Source: an uncultured Collinsella sp.
GTDB lineage: Bacteria > Actinomycetota > Coriobacteriia > Coriobacteriales > Coriobacteriaceae
Direction of reading: 5' to 3'
Assembly (NCBI GenBank): GCA_900550415.1
Contig: URSO01000002.1
Location: 6,369-70,368 of the forward strand
Length of the DNA: 64,000 nt
Shown here: piece by piece, positions 35,869 to 44,648 of the stretch
Layout of the letters: every line of letters starts with the position of its first letter
Numbering within the stretch: position 1 is the stretch's first letter
The notes under the pieces: generated by a model
Told to the model about the DNA's origin: nothing
Seen by the model: only the letters and a program-made list of their open reading frames with translations
The model's database searches: none
Position numbers and translations under genes: made by a program

Positions 35869-37360
35869 TCAGCGCATTAAGTTCGTTCAAAATGGAAACG
35901 GGCTGTCGGTCGACGGCGTCCAGATGAAGCGTCGCCACGCGAAGGGGCGGCTGATATTCAAATGAGCCAAGGAGCACGGGCGATCCCAAGAACCGTTCGA
36001 TTTCGTCTGCAACCGCGTCGGTCTCTTCGGGATCAAAGTCGTCGAAGAGCGCCACGAACATCGGTCCGGTCGAGCGGAACAGACGACCCTTGCCGCGCGA
36101 GCAATCCATGAGGCAGGCGGCGCTTTCTGCCAAAACGCGGTCGCCTGCATCAAAGCCAAAGCGGGCATTGACCTGTGCGATTTCGTCGATTTTAATGGCG
36201 ATCAAGCCCGCGTTTCGTGCCACGCGACGCATCTCGCCAATGGCGTTGACCAGGGCGTGGATATCGCCCAGACCGGTCACGGAATCGGTCGTATCTGCCA
36301 AGCTTCGGTTGGTGACAATGCCCACATACATGTTGGGCTCGGTATCGGTGCCGTCCAGGCGGTAACCCGTGCAGTCGCAAAGCGCGTATTTTCCGGCGGT
36401 ATTCATGACGCGATACTGCATGCAGTGGAAGTGCCACGTGCCGTTTACCACCATATCGAGCTCGGCACGTACGTTGTCGCGGTCCTCGGGGTGAACACGG
36501 GCAAGCCATATATCGAGCGAGTTGTAGGGATGCTGGGAGGGTAGGTCAAAATCGCGCACGGCATTAACCGACCATTGCGATTCGCCGGTGTCGAGGTTAA
36601 TGATGAACGGATAGCGTGTCTCGGAGCTCATGGAGATCGCTTGAAACACTCGGTCGTTGCAGGGGGGGGGTTGTTCGGTGATCGGGCGTTGCAGCGCATC
36701 GCCTTCTTCCGGTTGTTGCACACGGTACATGAGCTTGTAGCGATACATTTTGCGGTCGGCGTCCTTTGTCATCTGGCGACGCGTATCGCCTGCAAGCGGG
36801 TCGACGCGCGAGCAGCCAAAGCTAAAGCTGGCGATCATGGGCGCCTTGCCGTCCGATGTTGCCTCGATAAGATTGGCACGCGTCCACTCCAGGCGCTGCT
36901 CGAGCTCGGCTTCGTTTGTCGTGGGGGATATAAGTACAAATTCGTCTCCACCGATACGGAACAGCAACTCATCGTGCTCCATTGTCTCGGTGAGTGCGCG
37001 GCAGATGCTCAGAATGTAGCGATTGCCCTCGGCGTGGCCAAACTTATCGTTGCAATGCTTGAGGCGATCGATGTCAATATAGGCACAGGTGAAGGGGGTG
37101 CCTTTGCGCCAGAGCTGATCGACATGGCGGTCGAGTCCGCCACGGTTGCCAAGATTGGTGAGCGAGTCGATATAGGCGCCGTGCTCAAGCAACTCACGTT
37201 CTTGTTGCAGGATGGCGAGCGTTTTCTGCAGTTGCTCACCGATGGCACGCAGCTCCGGGGGCAGCGCGGCAACATCGAGCTCGGTGGTTGAGGCCCCGTT
37301 CGCAAGTCGCTGAAGATGAGCGATGATTGATTGCTCGCCCAGGCGATACGACTCGTTCAT
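35828..37360 (-). CDS. Diguanylate cyclase-type protein, GGDEF-PAS-degenerate GGDEF
   Basis: A 510-residue soluble protein. A short N-terminal helix is followed by a GGDEF domain (about 62-215) with intact GGDEF at 137-141 and no RxxD inhibitory site, a PAS-like domain (about 235-345, with a PEDRDNVRAEL-type helix), and a second GGDEF-like domain (about 350-500) whose signature is lost (RSTGPMFVAL). The first domain should make cyclic di-GMP. A run of eight C encodes PPP near codon 231. AAGGAGG precedes the ATG. It lies next to a larger relative at 37487, in the same orientation. Confidence 0.88.
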   Translation of the reverse strand: MNESYRLGEQSIIAHLQRLANGASTTELDVAALPPELRAIGEQLQKTLAILQQERELLEHGAYIDSLTNLGNRGGLDRHVDQLWRKGTPFTCAYIDIDRLKHCNDKFGHAEGNRYILSICRALTETMEHDELLFRIGGDEFVLISPTTNEAELEQRLEWTRANLIEATSDGKAPMIASFSFGCSRVDPLAGDTRRQMTKDADRKMYRYKLMYRVQQPEEGDALQRPITEQPPPCNDRVFQAISMSSETRYPFIINLDTGESQWSVNAVRDFDLPSQHPYNSLDIWLARVHPEDRDNVRAELDMVVNGTWHFHCMQYRVMNTAGKYALCDCTGYRLDGTDTEPNMYVGIVTNRSLADTTDSVTGLGDIHALVNAIGEMRRVARNAGLIAIKIDEIAQVNARFGFDAGDRVLAESAACLMDCSRGKGRLFRSTGPMFVALFDDFDPEETDAVADEIERFLGSPVLLGSFEYQPPLRVATLHLDAVDRQPVSILNELNALIKEAPQVPGTKLD

Positions 37361-37486
37361 GATGGATTGCCTCCTTGGATGGAACAATGGTTTGTATCTT
37401 ACTCCCAATTCGGTTTAGATTGGAGTATTAGTTAGCTCATGGGAACAAACGCTCCCCTCGACGGTGGCGTTTTGCGTGCGAGCGTA

Positions 37487-40204
37487 TTAGTTGTCGTTGC
37501 CACCATCGAGCAATGCCTCAAAATCCTCCGCCTGCATGGGGCGGTAGTAGAGGAATCCCTGAGCGTAGCGGGCGCCCATGTGGCGCAGCATGTTTGCCTG
37601 CTTGTCCGTCTCGACGCCTTCGATCACAACGGGCAGATGGAGTGACTGCGCCATCTCGAGCATTGATGAGATGATTTGCACGCTGCGGCCCTCATCGCCG
37701 TTATCGGGCACAAACGTGCGGTCGAGCTTGATGACGTCGACGTTGACGTTCTTGAGCATCGCGAGCGTGGACTGGCCGGTGCCAAAATCGTCCATGTAGG
37801 TCGAGAAGCCGCGGTTGTGCAGGTCGGCCGTCAGCTTATCCACAGCTTCGGACTCTCCCGTATAAGCCGTCTCGGTGATCTCGATGCGCATGAGCTCGGG
37901 CGGCAGGTTGTATTGGGCGGCGAGTGCCCCCATATGTTCGGCGACGTCGCAGGCAAGGATATCCACGCGCGACACATTGAGCGAGATCGGAACCACGCGC
38001 AGCCCTCGATCGATGCGCTCACGCAGCCACGAGGCGACGCCCTGCCAAACGTATTTGTCGAGCGTCACCACAAAACCGCTTTCCTCGAGAGCGGGGATAA
38101 AGGTGGCAGGTGAAATGAGGGAGCCGTCCTTGTCAATCCAGCGCGTGAGTGCCTCGGCGCCAATGATCTCGCCGGATTCCATGTCGACCTGGGGCTGCAA
38201 GTAGTAGGTAATGCGGCCGTTTGAGAGCGCATACTGGAATTCGGTCAGCGTGCGGTGGAACGAGATTTCGCGCTCGTACTCCTCGGGGCGGAAAATGGCA
38301 ATGCGCTCCTTAAAGTCGTTTTTTGCACGCCGATTGGTAAACATGGCTTTGGCCTGCGCATCGATGGTGATTTCCTCGTTGGAGTCGATGGAGTAGACGC
38401 CCATGGACGGCCAGAAGCCTACGCCGTCATCATGCTTAGCCACGGCCTCGCGAGCGCGGTTATAGATTTTATGGACGGTGTCGCGCTCAAAGGGGATGAG
38501 TACGCAAAAGTCATCTTGGCCCCAGTACCCTGCGACGCCCATGTTGGCATTCTCGATGTCCTTGAGGACCGTGCCCACATCGGCGAGCATGCGGTCGCCC
38601 TCGGCCTGTCCGTGCCATTCGTTGAACAGTCGCATGTGTCCCATATCGACGGTGGCGATACACCAGGCGCCGTTGCGCCTTGTCTCGAGAAATTCGTTGG
38701 CGCGGCGCATAAACTCGCTGGGTCGATAGAGACCCGTGAGCGAATCGATGCGTTCGGCGATGGCGCTTTTGCGCTCCACCTCGGGTATGGGGAGGCTGTC
38801 GTTGGGAACAAGCCCGCCGGCCGTGCGAATGCGACGGTCGAGTTCGCCTAAAACGGCGGCCGTTTGATTGGTCAGGTGCTCGTAAAAGGCCGGAACGACA
38901 AGACAGACGGGGGTAATGGTGTCGTCCGCGATTCGAACGGGAGCGAAAACGGCCTCTTTGAGATGTTGGATCAGTTGCTCGAATGCTTCGTGATCCAAAT
39001 TGTTGCTAAGCACGACGAACTGGGCGTTGCGTGAGCGGAAGACGCGACTCCTGCCGCGAGTAATCGACAGCATGCGGCCTGCGTATTCGGCGAGCATGTT
39101 GTCGACGGCCTCGGCCCCGTAGAGCTCGTTGAGCTTTGCCGTGCCGCGAACGCGCACTGCTATAAGCCCCGTCTTGCAATGGTCGCGACGGCAGGCATCG
39201 ATAGCGTTGATCAGCGTGCGCTGCATTCCGAGGCCCGTGGCGGCGTCGACGGTCTCGGCAAGCGAGTGGTTGACGAGCTCGCCGACATAGAGCGAGGGGA
39301 CATTTCCGTCGCCGTCGATACGAAACCCGCGAGCACGGCCGAGGATGTAGTCGCCGGCGGCATTGCGCACGCGGTACTGCATGACGTGGCGATGTTTGGA
39401 GCCGTCATAGATTTGGTCGATGTCGTTGGTATAGGCCTCAAGGTCATCGGGATGGACACGCGTTTTCCAGTAATCGTGGCAGTTGTCTATATGCTCCGAA
39501 GGAAGACCAAGATCGCGCAAGGCGCCTTGTGACCAAAGGGTTCGATGTTTGTCCAAGTTCTCGATAAAGAAATATCGGCCTTCGTTGAGCATCGAAAGGG
39601 CGTCGAAAATGCGATCGCTTATTTCGAAGTCGTCGGTGTGGGCTTGTGCGATATTGCGTCGATCAAGGTGCACGGCATGACGTAGCTTGTAGTCGTACAT
39701 GCGATGGTCGGCATCGTTCGTCAAGCGATTGGGGGCTTCGCCCAGGGCGGGGTCGGCGTGTGCCACTCCGTAGCTAAACGAGTGAGGCATCTTGGAAGCG
39801 TTGTTTTCGAGCAGTACCGTTCGGCAGTGTTCCAGACGTTCGGCAAGGTCGTCCTCGGTCGCAATCGTAGATAGGATGGCGAACTCGTCGCCCCCCAGAC
39901 GAAATGCCGCCTCGTCCACCTTCATATACAGTTTGAGATAGAGGCTCACCTGCAAGATATAGCGGTTGCCCTCGTCATGTCCAAAGATGTCGTTGCAGTG
40001 CTTAAGGTTATCGATGTCGATAAACGCCATGGTCACGGGCAGTTCCTGCTCCCAGAGTTCCTCTAAGGAACGGGTAAAGCCGCCGCGGTTGCCAAGTCCG
40101 GTGAGCTCGTCGGTAAAGGCGGTCCTGATCAGATCGTCCTGACGCTCCAGAAGGTCACGGATGGTCTTTTCGAGCGTTTCGGTATTATTGCTGGCGTTAT
40201 CCAT
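37487..40204 (-). CDS. Multi-domain cyclic-di-GMP protein, GGDEF-PAS-GGDEF-GGDEF-EAL
   Basis: A 905-residue protein. Its N-terminal GGDEF domain is intact (GGDEF at 104-108), followed by a PAS-like domain, a degenerate GGDEF (FRSRNAQFVVL), another degenerate GGDEF (GYWGQDDFCVLIP) and a C-terminal EAL domain (about 660-900). The EAL domain keeps EALTRW, the DDFGTG loop and IEGVET, so phosphodiesterase activity is likely. It may both make and break cyclic di-GMP. There are no membrane segments. The N-terminal half shares order and motifs with the protein at 35828, pointing to a common origin. Start ATG at 40204; weak binding site. Confidence 0.9.
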   Translation of the reverse strand: MDNASNNTETLEKTIRDLLERQDDLIRTAFTDELTGLGNRGGFTRSLEELWEQELPVTMAFIDIDNLKHCNDIFGHDEGNRYILQVSLYLKLYMKVDEAAFRLGGDEFAILSTIATEDDLAERLEHCRTVLLENNASKMPHSFSYGVAHADPALGEAPNRLTNDADHRMYDYKLRHAVHLDRRNIAQAHTDDFEISDRIFDALSMLNEGRYFFIENLDKHRTLWSQGALRDLGLPSEHIDNCHDYWKTRVHPDDLEAYTNDIDQIYDGSKHRHVMQYRVRNAAGDYILGRARGFRIDGDGNVPSLYVGELVNHSLAETVDAATGLGMQRTLINAIDACRRDHCKTGLIAVRVRGTAKLNELYGAEAVDNMLAEYAGRMLSITRGRSRVFRSRNAQFVVLSNNLDHEAFEQLIQHLKEAVFAPVRIADDTITPVCLVVPAFYEHLTNQTAAVLGELDRRIRTAGGLVPNDSLPIPEVERKSAIAERIDSLTGLYRPSEFMRRANEFLETRRNGAWCIATVDMGHMRLFNEWHGQAEGDRMLADVGTVLKDIENANMGVAGYWGQDDFCVLIPFERDTVHKIYNRAREAVAKHDDGVGFWPSMGVYSIDSNEEITIDAQAKAMFTNRRAKNDFKERIAIFRPEEYEREISFHRTLTEFQYALSNGRITYYLQPQVDMESGEIIGAEALTRWIDKDGSLISPATFIPALEESGFVVTLDKYVWQGVASWLRERIDRGLRVVPISLNVSRVDILACDVAEHMGALAAQYNLPPELMRIEITETAYTGESEAVDKLTADLHNRGFSTYMDDFGTGQSTLAMLKNVNVDVIKLDRTFVPDNGDEGRSVQIISSMLEMAQSLHLPVVIEGVETDKQANMLRHMGARYAQGFLYYRPMQAEDFEALLDGGNDN

Positions 40205-40523
40205 ACTGTAAGCGGCTTTCTGAGGTCGGGGCGGATTGCGTCGGGCGAGCTCGTTGTGCACATGCGTTGCTGCTCAACGCCTTGCGTGTTTCCAAGCCCC
40301 CGCCTTGCTGCGTCGTTGGGTTTATTTGTCGGTTCGTGCTCTCGGCTGATAACTACTGAGTAGTATAAACAAGTGTATGGAATTATGTAGGGGTGCCCAT
40401 GTTGCGGGCGGCCATTATTCGCCAAACGGTAACGCGACGATGTTCGATGAAAATGCGACTGAGACGATATTTGTTGATGGGTATACTTGTTCCGTTTTAA
40501 AACGCAGGAACGGAGATGGTCGC
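40205..40523. promoter_or_regulatory. Divergent promoter region between GGDEF-EAL and patatin genes
   Basis: This 319-bp gap has no supported gene. It holds a perfect odd palindrome ACTACT-G-AGTAGT at 40352-40364, which may be an operator, and a TATACT at 40482-40487 that could be the -10 of the patatin gene, though a good -35 is lacking. Confidence 0.35.
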
Positions 40524-41393
40524 ATGGCACAGTCAAATATGACGAGCACGGTGGGGCTGGCGCTCGAGGGAGGCGGCTACCGCGGTATGTATACGGCGGG
40601 CGTGCTCGACGTTTGGATGGAGCACGGTTTGACCTGCGACCATATGGTGGGCGTCTCGGCGGGCGCGGCATTTGGCTACAACTTTAAATCGCGCCAGATC
40701 GGCCGCGCCATTCGCTATAACAAGGCCTATTGCGCCGACAAACGCTATGCGAGCGTGACCAGCTGGCTGCGAACCGGCGATATGTTCAATGCCGATTTTG
40801 CCTATCACGAGGTGCCCATCGAGCGCGATCCCATCGACCTGGAGGCGTATCGCGCCTGCCCCATGCGGTTTACGTGCGTGTGTACCGATATCGAGACGGG
40901 CAAGGCCGTCTACCACGACCTGCCCTATGGCGACGAGCGGGATATCGAGTGGATCCGGGCATCGTCGGCGATTCCCGTGGCGACGCGTCCCGTTGCTATT
41001 GACGGGCATAAGTATCTGGATGGTGGCGTGGCCGATTCTATTCCCAGTGCATGGCTGTTTGCGCAGGGGTATGACCGCAATATCGTGGTGCTCACGCAGC
41101 CGGCGGGCTTTGTGAAGCAGCCCAACAGCGTGATGCCCATGCTGCGTCGCGTGTTCCGTCACTATCCGGAGTTTGTCGCAGCGCTTGAGCGTCGACATGA
41201 GGTCTACAATGCCACGCTCGATGACCTGGCACGTCGCGAGGCTGCCGGCGAGATCTTTGTGGTGCGGCCGAGCGAATCGGTGAAGGTGCCGTCGCTGTGT
41301 CGCGAGCCCGATGAACTTGAACGCATCTACCAGATTGGTCGCCGCGATGCGGAGGCGACCTTGCCGGCGTTGGAATCGTATCTGGCGGGGTAG
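40524..41393 (+). CDS. Patatin-like phospholipase
   Basis: A 289-residue patatin-fold lipid acyl hydrolase. The oxyanion hole GGGYRG is at residues 16-21, the nucleophile elbow GVSAG at 43-47 (Ser45), and the Asp of the Ser-Asp dyad is in DGGVAD (Asp166). All catalytic elements are present. There is no signal peptide, so it should act on cytoplasmic or membrane inner-leaflet lipids. The ATG at 40524 follows GGAACGGAG; an in-frame upstream extension to 40377 lacks family-like sequence. Confidence 0.92.
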   Translation: MAQSNMTSTVGLALEGGGYRGMYTAGVLDVWMEHGLTCDHMVGVSAGAAFGYNFKSRQIGRAIRYNKAYCADKRYASVTSWLRTGDMFNADFAYHEVPIERDPIDLEAYRACPMRFTCVCTDIETGKAVYHDLPYGDERDIEWIRASSAIPVATRPVAIDGHKYLDGGVADSIPSAWLFAQGYDRNIVVLTQPAGFVKQPNSVMPMLRRVFRHYPEFVAALERRHEVYNATLDDLARREAAGEIFVVRPSESVKVPSLCREPDELERIYQIGRRDAEATLPALESYLAG

Positions 41394-41415
41394 GGCAAGC
41401 TGCCGTGGACTCGGC

Positions 41416-41585
41416 GGAAAGCGCGTCCCAGAATGAGCGCTCAGAACGGGTTACAGTTTCCCAAGCGGTGGGGTTTCGGATAGTACGTCCCGGAATATGC
41501 GTTCAGACTGGGATGCGGTTTCCCGTTGAGCCTCTATATGGAAAGCGCATCCCGGAATGGAGGTCCAAACTGGGATGCGCTTTCC
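41416..41585. repeat. Tandem array of three stem-loops, 62-bp period
   Basis: Three 46-bp inverted repeats at 41416-41461, 41478-41523 and 41540-41585 are separated by 16-bp spacers, giving an exact 62-bp period. Unit 3 has perfect 14-bp arms (GGAAAGCGCATCCC and its complement); units 1 and 2 are degenerate. It fills the gap between the convergent patatin and thiE genes. Loops are similar, not unique. Confidence 0.9.
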
Positions 41586-41629
41586 GCTATTGAAGATATG
41601 AGGCTGCGAATCAGCTGTTCGGCCTATGC

Positions 41630-42325
41630 CTATGCCTGCTGCCAGGTGTCGACGAGCTCCTTGGCCGCGGCGTAGGGATCATCGGCGCTGCAGACGGCGC
41701 TCACCACAAAGAAGCCGTCGACGCCGGTGGCCTTAAGCTGCGGCAGGTCGGCCGTCTTGACGCCGCCGCCCACCACGATGGGCACGGGGCTTGCCGCGTG
41801 GAGTGCGGCCAGGTCCTCAAAGCTTTTGGTGATGATAGAGCCATCGGCCGCGCGTCCGCAGTCGCGCTTGGTCTCGGTCTCGTGGAGCGGGCCGATGCCA
41901 AGGTAGTCGACCAAACTCATGTCGGCGGTCTTGACGTACTCGAGCATCTCCTCGCAACGGGCCGAAAGGCCCACGATGGCATCGGGGCCCAAAAGTTTGC
42001 GGCAGACCTCGACGGGAATATCGCTCTGGCCCACGTGCACGCCGTCGACAGCAATGCCCTGCTCGCGCGCGGCGAGTACGCAGTCCAGGCGGTCGTCGAT
42101 CAGCAAAGCGACCTGACCGGTCTTGCCAGCCTGTGCGATTGCCTGCGCGGCGCCGCCGGTCAGCGCGATGATCTCGCGGGCGCTTGCCACCTTGGAGCGC
42201 ACCTGGATGCAGGTAAAGCCGGCATCGAGTGCCTGGGCCACCACATCGCCCACGGGGCGCCCGAGCGTGTTTTCGGGGCCGAGTACCAGATAGACCGAGA
42301 TATCAAGGTTGTCGCGGATGCTCAT
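41630..42325 (-). CDS. thiE: Thiamine-phosphate synthase
   Basis: A 231-residue TIM-barrel enzyme that joins hydroxymethylpyrimidine diphosphate and thiazole phosphate to make thiamine phosphate. The pyrophosphate and substrate motifs appear as CIQVRSK, LLIDDRLD, GVHVGQSD, GLSA, GIGPLHETETK and the C-terminal VVGGGVK and VVSAV. The loop GPLHETETKRDCGRA differs from the common GPIFPTxTK. Its ATG overlaps the stop of the thiamine-binding gene by 4 bp. Last gene of the riboswitch-controlled operon. Confidence 0.93.
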   Translation of the reverse strand: MSIRDNLDISVYLVLGPENTLGRPVGDVVAQALDAGFTCIQVRSKVASAREIIALTGGAAQAIAQAGKTGQVALLIDDRLDCVLAAREQGIAVDGVHVGQSDIPVEVCRKLLGPDAIVGLSARCEEMLEYVKTADMSLVDYLGIGPLHETETKRDCGRAADGSIITKSFEDLAALHAASPVPIVVGGGVKTADLPQLKATGVDGFFVVSAVCSADDPYAAAKELVDTWQQA

Positions 42326-42663
42326 CGTGCTTCCTCCTGCTTTTTGATCTGTGCTTCCATGCGCTCGAGTTTGCCGGTCATGGTGTCGGTAAATCCGGGT
42401 CGAATATCGGCTTTGAGCACGACTTCGGTGCGGATGCCCTTGCTCGCCAACACAAAGGTCGCGTCGCGCACGACCTGCATGACCTCGTCCCAGTCGCCCT
42501 CGATCTCGGTGAACATCGAGGTGGTGCGGTTGGGAAGGCCGCTCTCGCGAATGACACGCACGACCTCGGCGACCTCGGCGGACAGCTCATCGCCGGTACC
42601 GCATGGGGCGATGGCCACGGCGACGAGTGTGTTCATGCCGGCATCGGTTGCGGGCTCGGACAT
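42322..42663 (-). CDS. MTH1187-type thiamine-binding protein
   Basis: A 113-residue ferredoxin-like protein of the MTH1187/YkoF family (DUF77): NTLVAVAIAPCGTGDELSAE, TTSMFTEIEGDWDEVMQVV and VVLKADIRPG. Family members bind thiamine or its hydroxymethylpyrimidine part. Its place between thiM and thiE under a TPP riboswitch supports that. It overlaps thiE by 4 bp and starts 3 bp after thiM. Confidence 0.88.
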   Translation of the reverse strand: MSEPATDAGMNTLVAVAIAPCGTGDELSAEVAEVVRVIRESGLPNRTTSMFTEIEGDWDEVMQVVRDATFVLASKGIRTEVVLKADIRPGFTDTMTGKLERMEAQIKKQEEAR

Positions 42664-42666
42664 GCC

Positions 42667-43506
42667 TTATGCCTCCTCGAGCTCGAGTTGGTTATCGGCA
42701 ATGTCCTGGGCGGTCGCGCGGTAGAGCTCGTCGATAAAGGCGACCTTAAAGCTTGCCGGGGCATCGGCAACGGCGGCGGCACGCGTGCCGGCAACGTTGT
42801 AGGCGGCGGTGCCGCAGATGGCCGCCGTAAACGGGTCGGCGGCGCAGGCATACACGGCCAGCACGCCGCCCTGCGAGCAACCGCAGCCGGTGATTTTGGA
42901 CATGAGCGGGCTGCCGCCGTGGGACTTGGCCACGGTCGTGCCGTCGGTAATCAGGTCGACTTCGCCCGAGACCACAACGGCGCCGCCGGTGTAGCGGGCG
43001 AGCGCCACGGCGGCGCCGCGGGCGGCGTCTACCGTGTCGGTGGTATCGACACCGCGCACGCGACTCAGATCGGCCGCTTCGCCCTCAAGGCCCCACAGGC
43101 CGGCGAGCGCGATAATCTCGGAGGCATTGCCGCGCACGATGGCGGGTTTGTACTGCTTGAGTTCGCCTACCAGTTGGGTGCGCAGGCTGCCGATGCCCAG
43201 GCCCACCGGATCGAGCACCCAGGGCTTGCCGGCGTCGTGTGCCGCCTTGGCCGCGCGGGGAATCGTCTGCTCGTAGATGGGGAAGAGTGTGCCCATGTTC
43301 AGATAGATGGCGCCGCCGCCGGCAACGAGCGCCTCGCCCTCGTCGGGCAGATAGACCATGGCGGCCGATCCGCCCACGGCGAGCTGCGCGTTGGCGACAA
43401 AGTCAATCGTCACCGTGTTGGTGATGGAGCCCGCCATCGGATTGGTGGCGCGAATCTCCTCCACGGCCTTGACCACGTTTTGCTTGAGCTGTTTCGAATC
43501 GATCAC
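42667..43506 (-). CDS. thiM: Hydroxyethylthiazole kinase
   Basis: A 279-residue ribokinase-fold enzyme that phosphorylates the thiazole moiety in thiamine salvage. Recognisable are SITNTVTIDFVANAQLAVGG, LNMGTL, WVLDPVGLG, IVRGNASEI and the catalytic TGCGCSQGG with its Cys. GTG start with AAGGAGG 8 bases upstream. First gene of the operon, directly behind the TPP riboswitch. With thiE and no visible thiC or thiD nearby, the locus serves salvage rather than full synthesis. Confidence 0.95.
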   Translation of the reverse strand: MIDSKQLKQNVVKAVEEIRATNPMAGSITNTVTIDFVANAQLAVGGSAAMVYLPDEGEALVAGGGAIYLNMGTLFPIYEQTIPRAAKAAHDAGKPWVLDPVGLGIGSLRTQLVGELKQYKPAIVRGNASEIIALAGLWGLEGEAADLSRVRGVDTTDTVDAARGAAVALARYTGGAVVVSGEVDLITDGTTVAKSHGGSPLMSKITGCGCSQGGVLAVYACAADPFTAAICGTAAYNVAGTRAAAVADAPASFKVAFIDELYRATAQDIADNQLELEEA

Positions 43507-43526
43507 TGCACATGCCTCCTTGGCAT

Positions 43527-43559
43527 AGAAAAGGGGCGCTGTGCATAGACAGCGCCCCT
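43527..43559 (-). terminator. Riboswitch-controlled terminator before thiM
   Basis: AGGGGCGCTGT (43532-43542) and ACAGCGCCCCT (43549-43559) form an 11-bp stem, followed on the minus strand by TTTTCTATG. It lies between the TPP aptamer and thiM, so control is by transcription attenuation. Confidence 0.85.
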
Positions 43560-43564
43560 AAAAA

Positions 43565-43662
43565 GGCGGCATGCTCCCTACGCCAGCATTAACTGACAGG
43601 TTCAAAGGATTGGGCCCCATGCCCTCTCAGCCTTGTGGTTTGCACCGCCGGCACTCCCGCAT
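43565..43662 (-). promoter_or_regulatory. TPP riboswitch (THI element)
   Basis: On the minus strand the aptamer shows the conserved CGGGAGTGCC start, GGCTGAGAGGGCA, CCTTTGAACCTGTCAGTTAA and TGCTGGCGTAGGGA blocks in the right order, the pyrimidine- and pyrophosphate-sensing arms of the thiamine pyrophosphate riboswitch. It should stop transcription of thiM, the thiamine-binding protein and thiE when TPP is plentiful. Confidence 0.97.
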
Positions 43663-43729
43663 CGAATCTGTTGTTCCCTATACTAGCGCATCGGTACAAT
43701 GGTTACGATGAAAACGACTGGGGGACCCT

Positions 43730-44638
43730 ATGATCAAACTTGTGCTGACCGATATGGACGATACGCTGATTCCGGCCGGGCATGACGGCGCCAGCGACTA
43801 TGCCATCGAGGGCATTCATGCCATGCAGGCGGCGGGTCTGCACTTTGGTCCGGTTTCGGGTCGTCAGCCGTCTGCGATGGGCTGGATGTTTAAAAATCGT
43901 TCCGAGTGCTATTCGACCGGCGCATTCTGTAACGGCCAGGTCATGTTTGTCGACGGCGAGGCGGTCGCCTCGCGTGCGACCGATAGCGACGCACTAATGC
44001 GTTTAGCCGCCTATCTGGAAGAAGAAACCGACGATACCTATCTGAAGGTCTACAGCTTAGGTGATGACTTTTGGGATAACGATGCCTATTGCGTGACACG
44101 TGATGCCGAGCGTGTGCGTCGCGCTATGGAATCGGGCGGCAATGCGTGGCTCAAGGGCGAAGAGGCCCCGTGCCGCCCTGTCGTCGATGATGCGCCGGTG
44201 TTCAAGGCGAATATCTGGAGCGCCCGTTCGCGTGAGGAGCTCGCGGAGCTACGCGAGCGCGTTGCCGCCGAGGTGCCGGAGCTCTCGCTTGTGTTTCCCA
44301 ACAACCGTGTGCGCCTGTTCGACATCCTTCCGGCTGGTTGGGACAAGGGCTGCGCTGCGCTGGAGCTGGCGCGCGCTTTGGGCCTAACGCCCGACGAGGT
44401 GGCCGTATTTGGCGATTCCGATAACGACCTGCCCATGATCGATGCCGTTCCCAACTCCGTTGCGGTCGCCAATGCCAACGAGGCCGTCACGGCTGCCGCA
44501 CGCTGGCATATCGGCGCTGCGGCAGACGATGCGGTTGGCGCAGCGCTGCATCAGATTGCCGCCTGCGCCGCGACGGGGGAGATGCCGTCGTTTATGCGTC
44601 AGATGAGCACGACGGGTTTCGACGTCACGAACGTCTAG
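43730..44638 (+). CDS. HAD-superfamily (Cof-type) phosphatase
   Basis: A 302-residue hydrolase with HAD motif I DMDDTLIP (nucleophile Asp8), motif II near FGPVSGR, a large cap domain (about 85-195) and motif IV GDSDNDLPM with the preceding Lys region GWDKGCAA. This is the Cof/IIB class that hydrolyses sugar phosphates or cofactors such as FMN or PLP. Its substrate is not known. GGGGGA precedes the ATG. A LysR-type gene follows after 10 bp, so they may be co-transcribed. Confidence 0.92.
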   Translation: MIKLVLTDMDDTLIPAGHDGASDYAIEGIHAMQAAGLHFGPVSGRQPSAMGWMFKNRSECYSTGAFCNGQVMFVDGEAVASRATDSDALMRLAAYLEEETDDTYLKVYSLGDDFWDNDAYCVTRDAERVRRAMESGGNAWLKGEEAPCRPVVDDAPVFKANIWSARSREELAELRERVAAEVPELSLVFPNNRVRLFDILPAGWDKGCAALELARALGLTPDEVAVFGDSDNDLPMIDAVPNSVAVANANEAVTAAARWHIGAAADDAVGAALHQIAACAATGEMPSFMRQMSTTGFDVTNV

Positions 44639-44648
44639 GGAGAAGGCT

